Assembly (NCBI RefSeq): GCF_009835145.1
Contig: NZ_APKE01000013.1
Span: 17,696 to 81,695 of the forward strand
Direction: 5' to 3'
DNA length: 64,000 nt
DNA from: Profundibacterium mesophilum KAUST100406-0324
Lineage (GTDB): Bacteria; Pseudomonadota; Alphaproteobacteria; Rhodobacterales; Rhodobacteraceae
In this document: piece after piece, positions 54,603-63,917 of the stretch
Position numbering within the stretch: the first letter of the stretch is position 1
Layout of the letters: each line of letters opens with the position of its first letter
Program-made: the position numbers and the translations under genes
The notes under the pieces: generated by a model
What the model was told of the DNA's origin: nothing
The model's database searches: none
The model's input: only the letters and a program-made list of their open reading frames with translations

Positions 54603-54836
54603 ATGGCAGAACGCCAAAGGTCGAAAGACGGCACGCGCGAGACGGATGAGTTCCTCCCCGATGACGCCACGCCGGGCCAGCAGGGCCGCGCGCAGGGCAA
54701 CCTGGAGCGTCAGGTCGGCACGCGAGACGAGGAAAACCGCGCAAAGCAGGGCGAAAGCACCACCCGGGTCACCAAGTCGGACGAAAAGGGAGCCGGCAAT
54801 CTGGGCGGGCATCACGGCACCGGCGAGGATTCATGA
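54603..54836 (+). CDS. small hydrophilic protein, probably disordered
   Basis: A 77-residue protein rich in Gly, Arg, Glu, Gln and Thr and without hydrophobic segments: MAERQRSKDGTRETDEFLPD to NLGGHHGTGEDS. No domain is recognised. GGAGG lies at 54591-54595, well placed for the ATG at 54603. Its stop codon overlaps the start of the host-attachment gene (ATGATG at 54833), so the two are coupled. The composition resembles stress-induced hydrophilic proteins; the location after sodB fits that loosely. Confidence 0.65.
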   Translation: MAERQRSKDGTRETDEFLPDDATPGQQGRAQGNLERQVGTRDEENRAKQGESTTRVTKSDEKGAGNLGGHHGTGEDS

Positions 54837-55303
54837 TGAGTACGAAGATCACCAAGGGAACCTGGGTCCTGATCGCCGATGGCGAGAAGGCCCTCATCCT
54901 CGAAAACACCACCGACGCGAACGATCCGAACCTCGTGGTGCGCCGCAAGGACGAGCAGGACAATCCCAGCGATGGCGAGCAATCGGCCAACCGTCCCGGC
55001 AGGATGCAGGAGGGTCGTCCGGGCAACTCGGCATCGGGCCCGCGATCGTCCTTCGATGATACCGACTGGCACCAGCTGGCCAAGGACCGCTTCGCCGATG
55101 ACATCGCGGAGCTGCTTTACAAGCAGGCGCATAAGGGTGCGTTCGAACGGATCATCCTCGTGGCCGCGCCGGGGGTTCTTGGCGAGATCCGCGAAAAGAT
55201 GCACAAGGAAGTCAGCAACAAGGTCGTGGCGGAAGTGCCCAAGACCCTGACCAATCACACCATTGGCGATATCGAGAAGATCCTCGTATCCGAGCTTGCC
55301 TGA
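54833..55303 (+). CDS. host attachment family protein (baeRF-like)
   Basis: A 156-residue protein of the Host_attach family (bacterial archaeo-eukaryotic release-factor-like fold). KGTWVLIADGEKALILENTTD is the N-terminal signature, followed by HQLAKDRFADDIAELLYKQAHKGAFERIILVAAPGVLGEIREKMHKEV. The family is widespread in alphaproteobacteria and its biochemistry is unclear; nucleic-acid or ribosome-related roles have been proposed by fold comparison. ATG codons at 54833 and 54836 are both possible. It forms a two-gene unit with the small disordered protein and ends at a terminator. Confidence 0.78.
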   Translation: MMSTKITKGTWVLIADGEKALILENTTDANDPNLVVRRKDEQDNPSDGEQSANRPGRMQEGRPGNSASGPRSSFDDTDWHQLAKDRFADDIAELLYKQAHKGAFERIILVAAPGVLGEIREKMHKEVSNKVVAEVPKTLTNHTIGDIEKILVSELA

Positions 55304-55309
55304 CCCCTT

Positions 55310-55335
55310 GGCGCCCGGCGAGCAGGTCGGGCGCC
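55310..55335 (+). terminator. terminator after the host attachment gene
   Basis: GGCGCCCG (55310-55317) pairs with CGGGCGCC (55328-55335), followed by TTT. It begins 6 nt after the stop codon. Confidence 0.65.
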
Positions 55336-55378
55336 TTTCCGCATGCATGCCACGGCCGGTGACCGCGCCCGTGCCGGG

Positions 55379-55900
55379 TCAGTCTCTTCCGCGATAGGGC
55401 GGCGCGTATTGCAGCGCCATGTCCCAGGGAAAGAAAATCCAGGTGTCCTGGCTGACCTCGGTGACATAGGTATCGACCATCGGGCGCCCTTGCGGCTTGG
55501 CATAAACGGTGGCGAAATGTGCCTTGGGGAACAGGGTCCGCACCAACTCCAGCGTCTTGCCGCTATCGACGAGATCGTCGATCACCAGGATGCCGGTGCC
55601 ATCGCCCATCAGGTCATTGTCCGGCGCCTTGATGACACGTGCCTCCGAGCGGTCCTGATGATCGTAGGATTTCACCGAGATCGTGTCGACGGCGCGGATG
55701 TCGAGCTCGCGCGCGACGATCATCGCGGGTGCCATTCCGCCGCGTGTGATCGCGACGACCGCGCGCCAGCCGCCGCCCTTCTCTCCGGCCTCGCCCTCGG
55801 GGCCAAGCCCGTCGAGACGCCAGGCAAGGGCCCGGCTGTCCCGGTGGATCTGGTCCCAGCTGACATGGAAGCCTTTTTCATGGGGGAGACGGTCGGTCAT
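55379..55900 (-). CDS. gpt: xanthine(-guanine) phosphoribosyltransferase
   Basis: Purine salvage enzyme making XMP or GMP from the base and PRPP. The 173-residue protein has the PRPP motif [17 protein letters not shown] and the N-terminal [23 protein letters not shown]. The [15 protein letters not shown] segment and the C-terminal [13 protein letters not shown] match Gpt-type enzymes. It lies 12 nt downstream of the lysE-type gene on the minus strand, last in the set fabI-lysE-gpt. Confidence 0.92.
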   Translation of the reverse strand: MTDRLPHEKGFHVSWDQIHRDSRALAWRLDGLGPEGEAGEKGGGWRAVVAITRGGMAPAMIVARELDIRAVDTISVKSYDHQDRSEARVIKAPDNDLMGDGTGILVIDDLVDSGKTLELVRTLFPKAHFATVYAKPQGRPMVDTYVTEVSQDTWIFFPWDMALQYAPPYRGRD

Positions 55901-55912
55901 GGCATGGTGTCC

Positions 55913-56527
55913 TCAGGTGATGGCGATCTTGAGCCCGAGCGCCGCGATCAGCCCTCCGAATGCCCGGTCGATCCAGGGTTTGACGGTGGCATAGGCGCGG
56001 CGGCTCGTTCCGAGCGAGAAGACCCGCGCAACGCCGACATACCACAAGGTTTCGTTGAGCCCGACAAGCGCAAGCAGGGCAAGCATGACGAACGGCGGCG
56101 TATCCGCCGGAACCAGCCCGATGAAGACCGCGCCGAAGAAGATCGCGGGCTTGGGATTGGCCAGCTGCGTGCTCAGTCCCAGCCAGATGCCGGCGGGAAT
56201 GGAGCGGGGCAGGACGCCGTTGCCCTCCTGCGGCAGGGGATCGGCGGCGTGACGCCAGGTCTTCCAGGCGATCCAGATCAGGAATGCCCCACCGGCGATC
56301 TTCATCACCGTGAGCAAGGCGGGCGCGATCTGGAAGAGAACGGCGAGCCCCAGGATCGCGGCCCCCGCCCAGATCATCGCGCCAAGCCCGAGGCCGATCG
56401 CCATAGCGGCGGCCGGCCCGAACCCTTCGGCCACCGCGGTGCGCACCGAGACGACGAAGGAGGGGCCGGGGCTCATCGCGGCGAGAAAATGGATCGCCAG
56501 GATCGACAAGAAGGCGGCGAGGCTCAC
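55913..56527 (-). CDS. LysE/RhtB-family amino acid exporter
   Basis: A 204-residue membrane protein with six hydrophobic segments. It has the LysE/RhtB signature FLAAMSPGPSFVVSVRTAVAEG near the start and NPKPAIFFGAVFIGLV in the middle. Amino acid or small-amine export is likely; the substrate is unknown. The GTG at 56525-56527 follows fabI by 4 nt and fits the family length; an ATG at 56557 would overlap fabI. Confidence 0.82.
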   Translation of the reverse strand: MSLAAFLSILAIHFLAAMSPGPSFVVSVRTAVAEGFGPAAAMAIGLGLGAMIWAGAAILGLAVLFQIAPALLTVMKIAGGAFLIWIAWKTWRHAADPLPQEGNGVLPRSIPAGIWLGLSTQLANPKPAIFFGAVFIGLVPADTPPFVMLALLALVGLNETLWYVGVARVFSLGTSRRAYATVKPWIDRAFGGLIAALGLKIAIT

Positions 56528-56531
56528 CCTC

Positions 56532-57338
56532 TCACCCCTTGGTGATGTCCGGCGCATCGGGCGCCTTCATCCCGACGACGTGATAGCCGGCATCGACATG
56601 CAGCACCTCGCCGGTGACCGCGCTGCCCAGATCGGACAGCAGATAGAGCGCGGACTTGCCGACCTCTTCCTGGGTCACGGTGCGGCGCAGGGGGGAGTTG
56701 TACTCGTTCCATTTCATGATGTAGCGGAAATCGCCGATGCCTGAAGCTGCCAGCGTCTTGATGGTGCCGGCACTGATCGCGTTCACGCGGATGCCATCCT
56801 TGCCCAGATCCTCGGCCAGATACCGAACGGAGGCCTCGAGGGCGGCCTTGGCCACGCCCATCACGTTGTAATGCGGCATGACCTTCTCGGCGCCGTAATA
56901 GGTCAGCGTCACGGCCGAGCCGCCATCGCTCATCAGCTTCTCGGCGCGCTGCATCACGGCCGTGAAGCTGTAGACCGAGATGTCCATGCTCATGCGGAAA
57001 TTGGCGGGGCTGGTATCGACGTAACGCCCCCGCAGTTCGCTCTTGTCCGAAAAGCCGATGGCATGAACGACGAAATCGAGCTTGCCCCAGCGCGCCTCGA
57101 TCTCGGCGAAGAGCGCGTCCAAGGAGGCCTCGTCGCCCACATCGCAAGGATGCACGAAATCGGAGCCGAGGCTCTCGGCGAGGGGCTTGACCCGCTTGAG
57201 CAGCGCGTCGCCCTGGTAGGAGAAGGCAAGCTCGGCACCCGCATCGGCGCAGGCCTTTGCAATGCCCCAGGCGATGGACTTGTCATTGGCAAGCCCCATG
57301 ATGAGCCCGCGCTTTCCGTGCATGAGATTCGTTGACAT
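56532..57338 (-). CDS. fabI: enoyl-[acyl-carrier-protein] reductase (NADH)
   Basis: Last reduction step of each fatty-acid elongation cycle. The 268-residue protein has the FabI-type start KRGLIMGLANDKSIAWGIAKA and the catalytic Tyr/Lys region YYGAEKVMPHYNVMGVAKAALEASVRYLA. SAGTIKTLAASGIGDF is the flexible substrate loop. The C-terminus ends SAVTGEVLHVDAGYHVVGM. The start at 57338 (MSTNLMHGKRG) is preferred over an ATG five codons earlier. FabI is the triclosan-sensitive type. Confidence 0.95.
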   Translation of the reverse strand: MSTNLMHGKRGLIMGLANDKSIAWGIAKACADAGAELAFSYQGDALLKRVKPLAESLGSDFVHPCDVGDEASLDALFAEIEARWGKLDFVVHAIGFSDKSELRGRYVDTSPANFRMSMDISVYSFTAVMQRAEKLMSDGGSAVTLTYYGAEKVMPHYNVMGVAKAALEASVRYLAEDLGKDGIRVNAISAGTIKTLAASGIGDFRYIMKWNEYNSPLRRTVTQEEVGKSALYLLSDLGSAVTGEVLHVDAGYHVVGMKAPDAPDITKG

Positions 57339-57435
57339 TCGCCCGCCTCGCACCCTGTTTATCGTAGATCACTGAGGCTTTACGAGATTGTCCATCGGGC
57401 ATCAAGGCTGCTGCGGCGCGCGGAAAGGGACTGGC

Positions 57436-58041
57436 ATGACGGCACGACAGAGCATCTTCGGTGCAAAGGACCCCTTTGCCTTGACCCGCGCCTGGATGGC
57501 CGAGGCGGAAAAGAGCGAACTCAATGACCCCAACGCGATGGCGGTCGCGACCGTCGACGAGACCGGGATGCCGAATGTCCGGATCGTCCTTCTCAAGAGC
57601 ATCGAGGACGATGCCTTCGTTTTCTACACCAATTATGAAAGCCGTAAGGCACGCGAGATCGGCCTGTCGGGCAAGATCGCCTTCGTGCTGCATTGGAAAA
57701 GCCTGCGCCGGCAGGTCAGGGTGCGCGGCACCGCCGAGCGCGAAGATGGTGCGCCAGCCGACGCCTACTACGCCTCCCGCGCGCTCGACAGCCGCCTGGG
57801 CGCATGGGCGTCCAGGCAGTCCCGGCCCCTCGGCAGCCGCGAGGAATTGATGGCGGATGTCGAAGCCGCGCGGGCCGAGCACGGTGCGAATCCCTCACGT
57901 CCGCCCTTTTGGGGCGGCTTCCGGATCCGCCCTACGGAATTTGAATTCTGGGCCGATGGCGCCTTCAGGTTGCATGATCGGGAACGTTGGACGCAGGGAT
58001 TCACTTTTAACGTGTGGGAAAAAGAAAGATTATATCCCTGA
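57436..58041 (+). CDS. pdxH: pyridoxine/pyridoxamine 5'-phosphate oxidase
   Basis: FMN enzyme that makes pyridoxal 5'-phosphate. The 201-residue protein has [43 protein letters not shown] and [13 protein letters not shown] as substrate and FMN binding segments, and ends [17 protein letters not shown]...W. PLP feeds the nearby GcvP. The start at 57436 follows GGAAAGGGA. It is divergent from fabI. Confidence 0.95.
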   Translation: MTARQSIFGAKDPFALTRAWMAEAEKSELNDPNAMAVATVDETGMPNVRIVLLKSIEDDAFVFYTNYESRKAREIGLSGKIAFVLHWKSLRRQVRVRGTAEREDGAPADAYYASRALDSRLGAWASRQSRPLGSREELMADVEAARAEHGANPSRPPFWGGFRIRPTEFEFWADGAFRLHDRERWTQGFTFNVWEKERLYP

Positions 58042-58165
58042 CGGCAAAGAGTATGTCTTAAGACGTCTCGCACGTTTAGACTTTTGACACGAAGCCTCGC
58101 CGGACCTGTTCGGGGATGGGGCGCCCAAAGGAAAGGGCCGGTCCGCATCGGGCCGGTACACCAGT

Positions 58166-58717
58166 ATGGATGATACGAGGGACGAGCGGATCGCCGTGGA
58201 GGGCCATCTCAAATGGTTCGATCCGTCCAAGGGATTCGGCTTCATAGTATCGGAGACCGGCGGGCCGGACATCCTGCTGCATGCGAATGTGCTGCGCAAT
58301 TTCGGTCAGAGCTCGATCGCCGAAGGCGCGCGGCTCCGGGTGCGGACCCAGACCACGCCGCGCGGCATACAGGCCTTCGAAGTGCTCGAGATCGTCCCGC
58401 CCGCCGGACCGCCCCCCGCCGGCGCAGAGCCGGACGCGCCGCAGGTTCCCATGCGCGCCGAGGGGCCGTTCCACCCCGCCCGGGTGAAGTGGTTCGACAA
58501 GGTGAAGGGATTCGGGTTTGCCAATGTCTTCGGCCGGAGCGAGGATGTCTTCGTCCATGTCGAGGTCCTGCGCCGCTCGGGGCTCGCCGAGCTGCAGGCC
58601 GGCGAAGCGGTCGCGATGCGGGTGAGCGACGGCGACAGGGGCAGGCTGGCGACGGAGGTGGCGACATGGGAATGCGGCGCGGTAGCGGAAACAGCGGATC
58701 GCGCATGGGCCGAATGA
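58166..58717 (+). CDS. tandem cold-shock-domain protein
   Basis: A 183-residue protein with two cold-shock domains, at about 10-75 and 103-170. Each has RNP-type motifs: HLKWFDPSKGFGFIV and ILLHANVL in the first, RVKWFDKVKGFGFANVF and VFVHVEVL in the second. A Pro/Ala-rich linker joins them. Double CSD proteins of this type are a trait of alphaproteobacteria and bind single-stranded nucleic acids. It overlaps the DUF192 gene by 4 nt. A palindrome GTCTTAAGAC (58055-58064) lies about 100 nt upstream. Confidence 0.9.
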   Translation: MDDTRDERIAVEGHLKWFDPSKGFGFIVSETGGPDILLHANVLRNFGQSSIAEGARLRVRTQTTPRGIQAFEVLEIVPPAGPPPAGAEPDAPQVPMRAEGPFHPARVKWFDKVKGFGFANVFGRSEDVFVHVEVLRRSGLAELQAGEAVAMRVSDGDRGRLATEVATWECGAVAETADRAWAE

Positions 58718-59274
58718 GCCACATCCGCGGGGCTATCGCGGCAGGCCTTTGTCTGGCGGGTCCGCTCTGGGCCGAGACCCCGGGGGCCACCGCGCTCAAG
58801 GATGCCGCGCAGAGTGGGTCGCAGGCATCCCGGCAGGCTGCCACAGGCGAAGAAGCGTCGTCCTGCGACCGGGACCGTGTCGATCTGCGCGGTGCTTGGG
58901 GGCAGGCGCGGTTCCACGTCGAGATCGCCGATGAGCCCGATGAGCGCAACCAGGGCCTGATGAACCGCCCGGAGATGGCGCGCGGCGACGGCATGCTCTT
59001 CATCTACGAAGAGCCGGTGCGCGCGACCTTCTGGATGCGCAACACGTTGATACCGCTCGACATGATCTTCCTCGGCTCCGATGGCGTCGTTGCATCCATT
59101 CATGAGAACGCGGTCCCGCTCGACGAGACCGTCATCGATGGCGGCGAGGGGGTCCTGGCCGTTCTGGAGATCAATGGCGGCCTCGCGCGGGAGTTCGGCA
59201 TCGTGTCCGGGACCCAGCTGCGCCATCCCGGCCTGCCGCAGGAACAGGCGGTTTGGCCCTGCGCGGACCGTTAG
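58714..59274 (+). CDS. exported DUF192 family protein
   Basis: A 186-residue protein with a signal peptide (MSHIRGAIAAGLCLAGPLWAE). The mature part has FHVEIADEPDERNQGLMNRPEMARGDGMLF and RATFWMRNTLIPLDMIFLGSDG, the DUF192 signatures. The function of DUF192 is unknown. The ATG at 58714 overlaps the stop codon of the cold-shock gene. An in-frame ATG nine codons earlier (58687 region) is possible but would lengthen the signal peptide. Confidence 0.85.
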   Translation: MSHIRGAIAAGLCLAGPLWAETPGATALKDAAQSGSQASRQAATGEEASSCDRDRVDLRGAWGQARFHVEIADEPDERNQGLMNRPEMARGDGMLFIYEEPVRATFWMRNTLIPLDMIFLGSDGVVASIHENAVPLDETVIDGGEGVLAVLEINGGLAREFGIVSGTQLRHPGLPQEQAVWPCADR

Positions 59275-59314
59275 GCCTTCCCAAGCCGTGATCGGGCGGT
59301 TATGAGGGCCGCGT

Positions 59315-59391
59315 CGGGGCGTGGCGCAGCCTGGTAGCGCGGCGGTTTTGGGTACCGTAGGTCGTAGGTTCGAATCCTATCGCCCCGACCA
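59315..59391 (+). tRNA. tRNA-Pro (anticodon TGG)
   Basis: A 77-nt cloverleaf with encoded CCA. The acceptor stem is CGGGGCG/CGCCCCG, D arm GCGC...GCGC, anticodon stem GCGGT/ACCGT with loop TTTGGGT giving TGG, and T arm GTAGG-TTCGAAT-CCTAT. Confidence 0.95.
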
Positions 59392-59488
59392 TCTCTCACG
59401 AACCGGATGCGCTTTGTCCCCGGGGCCGGGTTCGGCCATGGCATGCGCAGACCGGCTCCTTGCAACCGGGCGAGATTCGGTTCCCCCC

Positions 59489-59504
59489 TATCTATATCTT
59501 GTGC
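59489..59504 (+). promoter_or_regulatory. possible NrdR box
   Basis: TATCTATATCTTGTGC agrees with the NrdR-box consensus (ACACWATATCTWGTGT) at 12 of 16 positions. NrdR represses ribonucleotide reductase genes. A second box about 31 bp away, as usual, is not evident; a weaker match (ACACCAGATGTGGTGA, 59798-59813, 11 of 16) lies much further down. Confidence 0.45.
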
Positions 59505-59547
59505 TCAGGGTCGCGTGTTGCCGCTCTGTTCGCGTATTTGTGGTATT

Positions 59548-59626
59548 TTATACACCAGTGAAAAACGCTCCACAGCTTTTTTTATACATGCCCGTCATCC
59601 CCAGAGTTATCCACAGCTGTGCATAA
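59548..59626. promoter_or_regulatory. cluster of DnaA boxes upstream of nrdJ
   Basis: TTATCCACA (59607-59615) and its inverted partner TGTGCATAA (59618-59626; TTATGCACA on the other strand) both match TTATNCACA fully and are separated by GC. TTATACACC (59548-59556) matches 8 of 9, and TTATACATG (59582-59590) 7 of 9. The four sites lie within 80 bp of AT-rich DNA. Confidence 0.7.
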
Positions 59627-59651
59627 AGGTTGCGACCGCTCTGTTTTCACG

Positions 59652-59688
59652 TCGCAATTCCCGGCCGCTTCCTGTTCGGGAATCGCGA
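59652..59688 (+). promoter_or_regulatory. hairpin in the nrdJ leader
   Basis: TCGCAATTCCCG (59652-59663) pairs with CGGGAATCGCGA (59677-59688) with one mismatch and a 13-nt loop. It lies between the DnaA boxes and nrdJ. It may be a terminator-like or regulatory leader structure. Confidence 0.45.
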
Positions 59689-59982
59689 ACGGTTCGGGGC
59701 AACTGCCGGTCAAGGGGGAGGGGCGCTGCGGGGCCCGGAAAATGGCGTTGACCGGTTGCGCGCAGTTACCTCACATTGTGGATGTTGGCAGAGCTTCACA
59801 CCAGATGTGGTGAGATCTGCCGGCAGGTCATGTGAGCTGCGATGCAATGCCGGGGTCTGCGAAGGCCGCGCGGGGGCAACGCTGTGGCGCGGCGGCCTGC
59901 CGGCGGGGTGATGATCTGCCGCCGGCCTGCGTCTTGCCATGGGGGCGATGTCGTGCGGTCCGGATTGATTATGGGGCGAGAC

Positions 59983-62900
59983 ATGAAGATCGAACGTAAC
60001 TTCACCAGGGCCGGCGCCGACGCGTATGCCGATCTCGATTTTACCACCACGGTATCCGAGATCCGCAATCCCGACGGCACCATCGTATTCCGCAACGAAT
60101 CGGTCGAAGTGCCCGCGAGCTGGAGCCAGGTGGCCTCCGATGTCATCGCCCAGAAGTATTTCCGCAAGGCCGGGGTGCCCGCTCGCTCCAGGAAGGTCCG
60201 CGAGAAGGACGTGCCCGAATTCCTGTGGCGCTCGGTGCCCGAGGAGGGCAGCGAGATGGGCGGGGAGACCTCCTCCAAGCAGGTCTTTGATCGTCTCGCA
60301 GGTGCCTGGGCCTACTGGGGCTGGAAGGGCGGCTACTTCACGACCGAGGAGGACGCGCGCGCCTATTTCGACGAGATGCGCTACATGCTCGCCACGCAGC
60401 GCGCGGCGCCCAACAGCCCGCAATGGTTCAATACCGGCCTGCACTGGGCCTACGGCATCGACGGTCCGGCGCAGGGCCATCACTATGTCGATCACAGGAC
60501 CGGCAAGCTGACCGCCTCGAAATCCTCCTACGAGCATCCGCAGCCCCATGCCTGCTTCATCCAGTCCGTCTCCGACGACCTGGTGAACGAGGGCGGGATC
60601 ATGGATCTGTGGGTCCGCGAGGCGCGCCTCTTCAAATACGGCTCCGGCACCGGCACAAACTTCTCGTCGCTGCGCGCGGAAGGGGAGACGCTTTCGGGCG
60701 GCGGGCGCTCATCGGGCTTGATGGGCTTTCTGAAGATCGGCGACCGGGCGGCCGGGGCGATCAAGTCCGGCGGCACCACCCGCCGCGCGGCCAAGATGGT
60801 CATCTGCGACGCCGATCACCCCGATATCGAGGAGTTCGTGAACTGGAAGGTGATCGAGGAGCAGAAGGTCGCCTCCGTGGTGGCCGGCTCCAAGATGCAC
60901 GAACAGAAGCTCAACGCCCTTTTCGCCGCGATCAAGGCCTGGGACGGACGGGCGGAGGATGCCTATGACCCGAAGGTCAACGATGCGCTGACGGCGGCCG
61001 TCAAGGACGCCAAGAAGGTCGCGATCCCCGAGACCTATATCAAGCGTGTTCTCGACTACGCCCGTCAGGGCTATGGCAGCATCGAGTTCCCGACCTACGA
61101 CACCGATTGGGACAGCGAGGCCTACAACTCGGTATCGGGCCAGAACTCGAACAACTCGATCCGCGTCACCGACGCCTTCCTGCAGGCGGTGCGCGACGAT
61201 GCCGATTGGGAGCTGATCCGCCGCACCGACGGCTCGGTGGCCAAGACCATCAAGGCGCGCGCCCTGTGGGAGCAGGTCGGGCACGCGGCCTGGGCCTGCG
61301 CCGATCCGGGCATCCAGTATCACGACACGGTCAACGCGTGGCATACCTGCCCCGAGGACGGGGCGATCCGCGGCTCGAACCCGTGCTCGGAATACATGTT
61401 CCTCGATGACACCGCCTGCAATCTCGCCTCGATGAACCTGCTGACCTTCCTCAAGGACGGGGCGTTCCAGGCCGATGACTACATGCATGCCACGCGGCTC
61501 TGGACGCTGACGCTCGAGATCTCGGTGATGATGGCGCAGTTTCCCTCGAAGGAGATCGCGCAGCTCAGCTACGACTTCCGCACGCTCGGCCTCGGCTACG
61601 CCAATATCGGCGGGCTTCTGATGACCATGGGTCATGGCTATGACAGCGAAGAGGGGCGGGCGCTCTGCGCGGCGCTGACGGCGTTGATGACCGGCGTCTC
61701 CTACGCGACCTCCGCCGAGATCGCCGGCGAGCTGGGGGCGTTCTCTGGCTACGAGCGCAACGCGCAGCACATGCTCCGCGTGATCCGCAATCACCGCAAG
61801 GCGGCGCAGGGCAAGACCTCCGGCTATGACCGCCTCGCCGTCAAGCCCGTGCCCCTCGATCATGCCAATTGCCCCGATGCCGACCTCGCGCAGCGCGCGA
61901 TGCGGGCCTGGGACCGGGCGCTCGAGCTGGGAGAGGCGCATGGCTTTCGCAACGCGCAGGTCAGCGTCATCGCGCCCACCGGCACGATCGGCCTCGTCAT
62001 GGATTGCGACACCACGGGGATCGAACCCGATTTCGCCCTGGTGAAATTCAAGAAGCTCGCAGGCGGCGGGTATTTCAAGATCATCAACCGTTCGGTCCCC
62101 GCGGCCCTCGCCAATCTGGGCTACACCCCGTCGCAGATCGAGGAGATCGTGGGCCACGCGGTCGGTCACGGCACCCTCGGCAATGCGCCCGGCATCAACC
62201 ACACCGCGCTTGTCGGCCACGGCTTCGGCACCGCGGAGATAGAGAAGATCGAGGCCGCCCTGCCATCGGCCTTCGATATCCGCTTCGTCTTCAACCAGTG
62301 GACGCTGGGCGAGCAGTTCTGCCGCGATACGCTGGGCATCCCGGCAGGGAAGCTGGTCGATCCGACCTTCGACCTGCTGCGCCACCTGGGCTTTGGCAGG
62401 GCCGAGATCGACGCGGCGAACGACCATGTCTGCGGCACCATGACCCTCGAGAACGCGCCGCATCTGAAGGCCGAGCATTACCACATCTTCGATTGCGCCA
62501 ATGCCTGCGGCAAGACCGGCAAGCGTTACCTCTCGGTGGACAGCCACATCCACATGATGGCAGCGGCGCAGAGCTTCATCTCGGGCGCGATCTCCAAGAC
62601 GATCAACATGCCCAACGACGCGACCATCGAGGATTGCCAGAAGGCCTATGAGCTCAGCTGGAGCCTCGGGGTCAAGGCGAATGCCCTCTACCGTGACGGC
62701 TCGAAGCTCAGCCAGCCGCTCGCGGCCGCCCTCGTCGAGGATGACCAGGAGGCAGAGGAGACCCTCGCTACTGGCTCGCAGCACGAGAAGGCGCGCGTGC
62801 TGGCCGAGAAGATCGTCGAGAAGGTCGTCATCCGCGAAGTGCTGCGCACCGAACGGGCCAAGATGCCCGAACGGCGCCGCGGCTACACGCAAAAGGCGAT

Positions 62901-63597
62901 CGTCGGCGGGCACAAGGTCTATCTGCGCACGGGCGAATACCGTGACGGCAAGCTCGGCGAGATCTTCATCGACATGCACAAGGAAGGCGCGGGCTTCCGG
63001 GCGATGATGAACAACTTCGCCATCGCCGTGTCGGTGGGCCTGCAATATGGCGTGCCGCTCGAGGAATTCGTCGACGCCTTCACCTTCACCCGGTTCGAGC
63101 CGGCCGGCATGGTGCAGGGCAACGAGACGATCAAGAACGCGACATCGATCCTCGACTACATCTTCCGCGAACTGGCGGTCAGCTATCTCGACCGCACCGA
63201 CCTGGCCCATGTGAAGCCCGACGGCCAGAGCTTCGACGAGCTGGGCCGCGGCGAGGACGAGGGCAAGCGCGATCCGGCGAACCGGCCCGAGACGGCCGCA
63301 TCCTCGCCGCTCGACGTCCTGCGCCAGGTTGCCTCCAGCGGGTTCCTGCGCAACCGCGTGCCGCTTGAGCTGACCCGCCTGCAGGGGACGGCAGCAGTGT
63401 CCGGCACGGTCCAGACCTCCCGCATGGAGCAGGGGGAAACCGCGGTGATGGCCACCGCCGCCATCGATCCGCGGGCCAAGGCGCGGATGCAGGGATACGA
63501 GGGCGATCCCTGCGGCGAGTGCGGCAACTACACGCTGGTGCGCAACGGCACCTGCATGAAGTGCAACACCTGCGGCGGAACCTCAGGCTGTAGCTGA
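59983..63597 (+). CDS. nrdJ: vitamin B12-dependent (class II) ribonucleotide reductase
   Basis: Makes deoxyribonucleotides using adenosylcobalamin, with or without oxygen. The 1204-residue protein starts [21 protein letters not shown]191 (PHACFIQS) and the NPCSE active-site motif (C468) are present, as are [18 protein letters not shown] and the finger-loop segment [24 protein letters not shown]. The C-terminus, [23 protein letters not shown], is the redox/zinc-binding tail of the NrdJ form of alphaproteobacteria. I saw no intein. It has a long regulatory leader and its own terminator. Confidence 0.96.
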   Translation: MKIERNFTRAGADAYADLDFTTTVSEIRNPDGTIVFRNESVEVPASWSQVASDVIAQKYFRKAGVPARSRKVREKDVPEFLWRSVPEEGSEMGGETSSKQVFDRLAGAWAYWGWKGGYFTTEEDARAYFDEMRYMLATQRAAPNSPQWFNTGLHWAYGIDGPAQGHHYVDHRTGKLTASKSSYEHPQPHACFIQSVSDDLVNEGGIMDLWVREARLFKYGSGTGTNFSSLRAEGETLSGGGRSSGLMGFLKIGDRAAGAIKSGGTTRRAAKMVICDADHPDIEEFVNWKVIEEQKVASVVAGSKMHEQKLNALFAAIKAWDGRAEDAYDPKVNDALTAAVKDAKKVAIPETYIKRVLDYARQGYGSIEFPTYDTDWDSEAYNSVSGQNSNNSIRVTDAFLQAVRDDADWELIRRTDGSVAKTIKARALWEQVGHAAWACADPGIQYHDTVNAWHTCPEDGAIRGSNPCSEYMFLDDTACNLASMNLLTFLKDGAFQADDYMHATRLWTLTLEISVMMAQFPSKEIAQLSYDFRTLGLGYANIGGLLMTMGHGYDSEEGRALCAALTALMTGVSYATSAEIAGELGAFSGYERNAQHMLRVIRNHRKAAQGKTSGYDRLAVKPVPLDHANCPDADLAQRAMRAWDRALELGEAHGFRNAQVSVIAPTGTIGLVMDCDTTGIEPDFALVKFKKLAGGGYFKIINRSVPAALANLGYTPSQIEEIVGHAVGHGTLGNAPGINHTALVGHGFGTAEIEKIEAALPSAFDIRFVFNQWTLGEQFCRDTLGIPAGKLVDPTFDLLRHLGFGRAEIDAANDHVCGTMTLENAPHLKAEHYHIFDCANACGKTGKRYLSVDSHIHMMAAAQSFISGAISKTINMPNDATIEDCQKAYELSWSLGVKANALYRDGSKLSQPLAAALVEDDQEAEETLATGSQHEKARVLAEKIVEKVVIREVLRTERAKMPERRRGYTQKAIVGGHKVYLRTGEYRDGKLGEIFIDMHKEGAGFRAMMNNFAIAVSVGLQYGVPLEEFVDAFTFTRFEPAGMVQGNETIKNATSILDYIFRELAVSYLDRTDLAHVKPDGQSFDELGRGEDEGKRDPANRPETAASSPLDVLRQVASSGFLRNRVPLELTRLQGTAAVSGTVQTSRMEQGETAVMATAAIDPRAKARMQGYEGDPCGECGNYTLVRNGTCMKCNTCGGTSGCS

Positions 63598-63606
63598 CCA
63601 GGCAAG

Positions 63607-63631
63607 GGGCCGGGCATCGAATGCCCGGCCC
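63607..63631 (+). terminator. nrdJ terminator
   Basis: GGGCCGGGCAT (63607-63617) pairs perfectly with ATGCCCGGCCC (63621-63631), loop CGA, followed by TTCGCGTTT. It begins 10 nt after the nrdJ stop. Confidence 0.7.
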
Positions 63632-63767
63632 TTCGCGTTTCCGCGGGCGGGACCGCGCGGAAAGTTCTGTCCTCCACGAAGGGGGAGGCAGGTCCGATAA
63701 TCAGGTCCAAAGCGCCGATTTCCGGCGAATATCGCAATCTATTTCGCCTATACGAGGATAGATCAGA

Positions 63768-63917
63768 ATGACTATTCAACATCCCCTGACCGGTGTGGCC
63801 ATGAACTCGATAGAAGTCGAGCATACCACGCTCAGGGAAGCCGAGGCCGTGACGGTCTGCTTGATGCGGCTTCAGGGCGCGAAATACTCGAGGATCGCAA
63901 GCGCGCTGGGTACGAAC
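63768..63917 (+). pseudogene. small helix-turn-helix-like gene cut by an insertion element
   Basis: The first 50 codons read MTIQHPLTGVAMNSIEVEHT, then LREAEAVTVCLMRLQGAKYSRIASALGTN. The last part has the look of a helix-turn-helix (RLQGAKYSRIASALGTN). At 63918 the text switches to insertion-element sequence, and the frame runs on into it to a stop at 63990-63992 with unrelated residues. The intact gene probably encoded a small DNA-binding or structural protein of fewer than 90 residues. Confidence 0.65.

Larger units (their letters stand above)
59392..59982. other. 591-nt regulatory region upstream of nrdJ
   Basis: No gene is visible. Between 59480 and 59630 the sequence is clearly AT-richer than its surroundings and holds DnaA-box-like sites and a possible NrdR box. 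A near-perfect hairpin follows at 59652-59688. A CACA/TGTG-type dyad (CACACCAGATGTGGTG, 59797-59812) lies closer to the gene. I searched for a cobalamin riboswitch box here and did not find one. Confidence 0.6.

Noticed and set aside
59480..59630. Chromosomal or plasmid replication origin because of clustered DnaA boxes in AT-rich DNA.
   Set aside because: No dnaA, parA, repABC or hemE-type origin neighbours are present; regulation of nrdJ is simpler. GC-skew over the genome would decide.
59392..59982. Cobalamin riboswitch upstream of the B12-dependent reductase.
   Set aside because: I found no B12 box (GCCACTG-type core) or the expected fold. Control by B12 cannot be excluded but is not supported.
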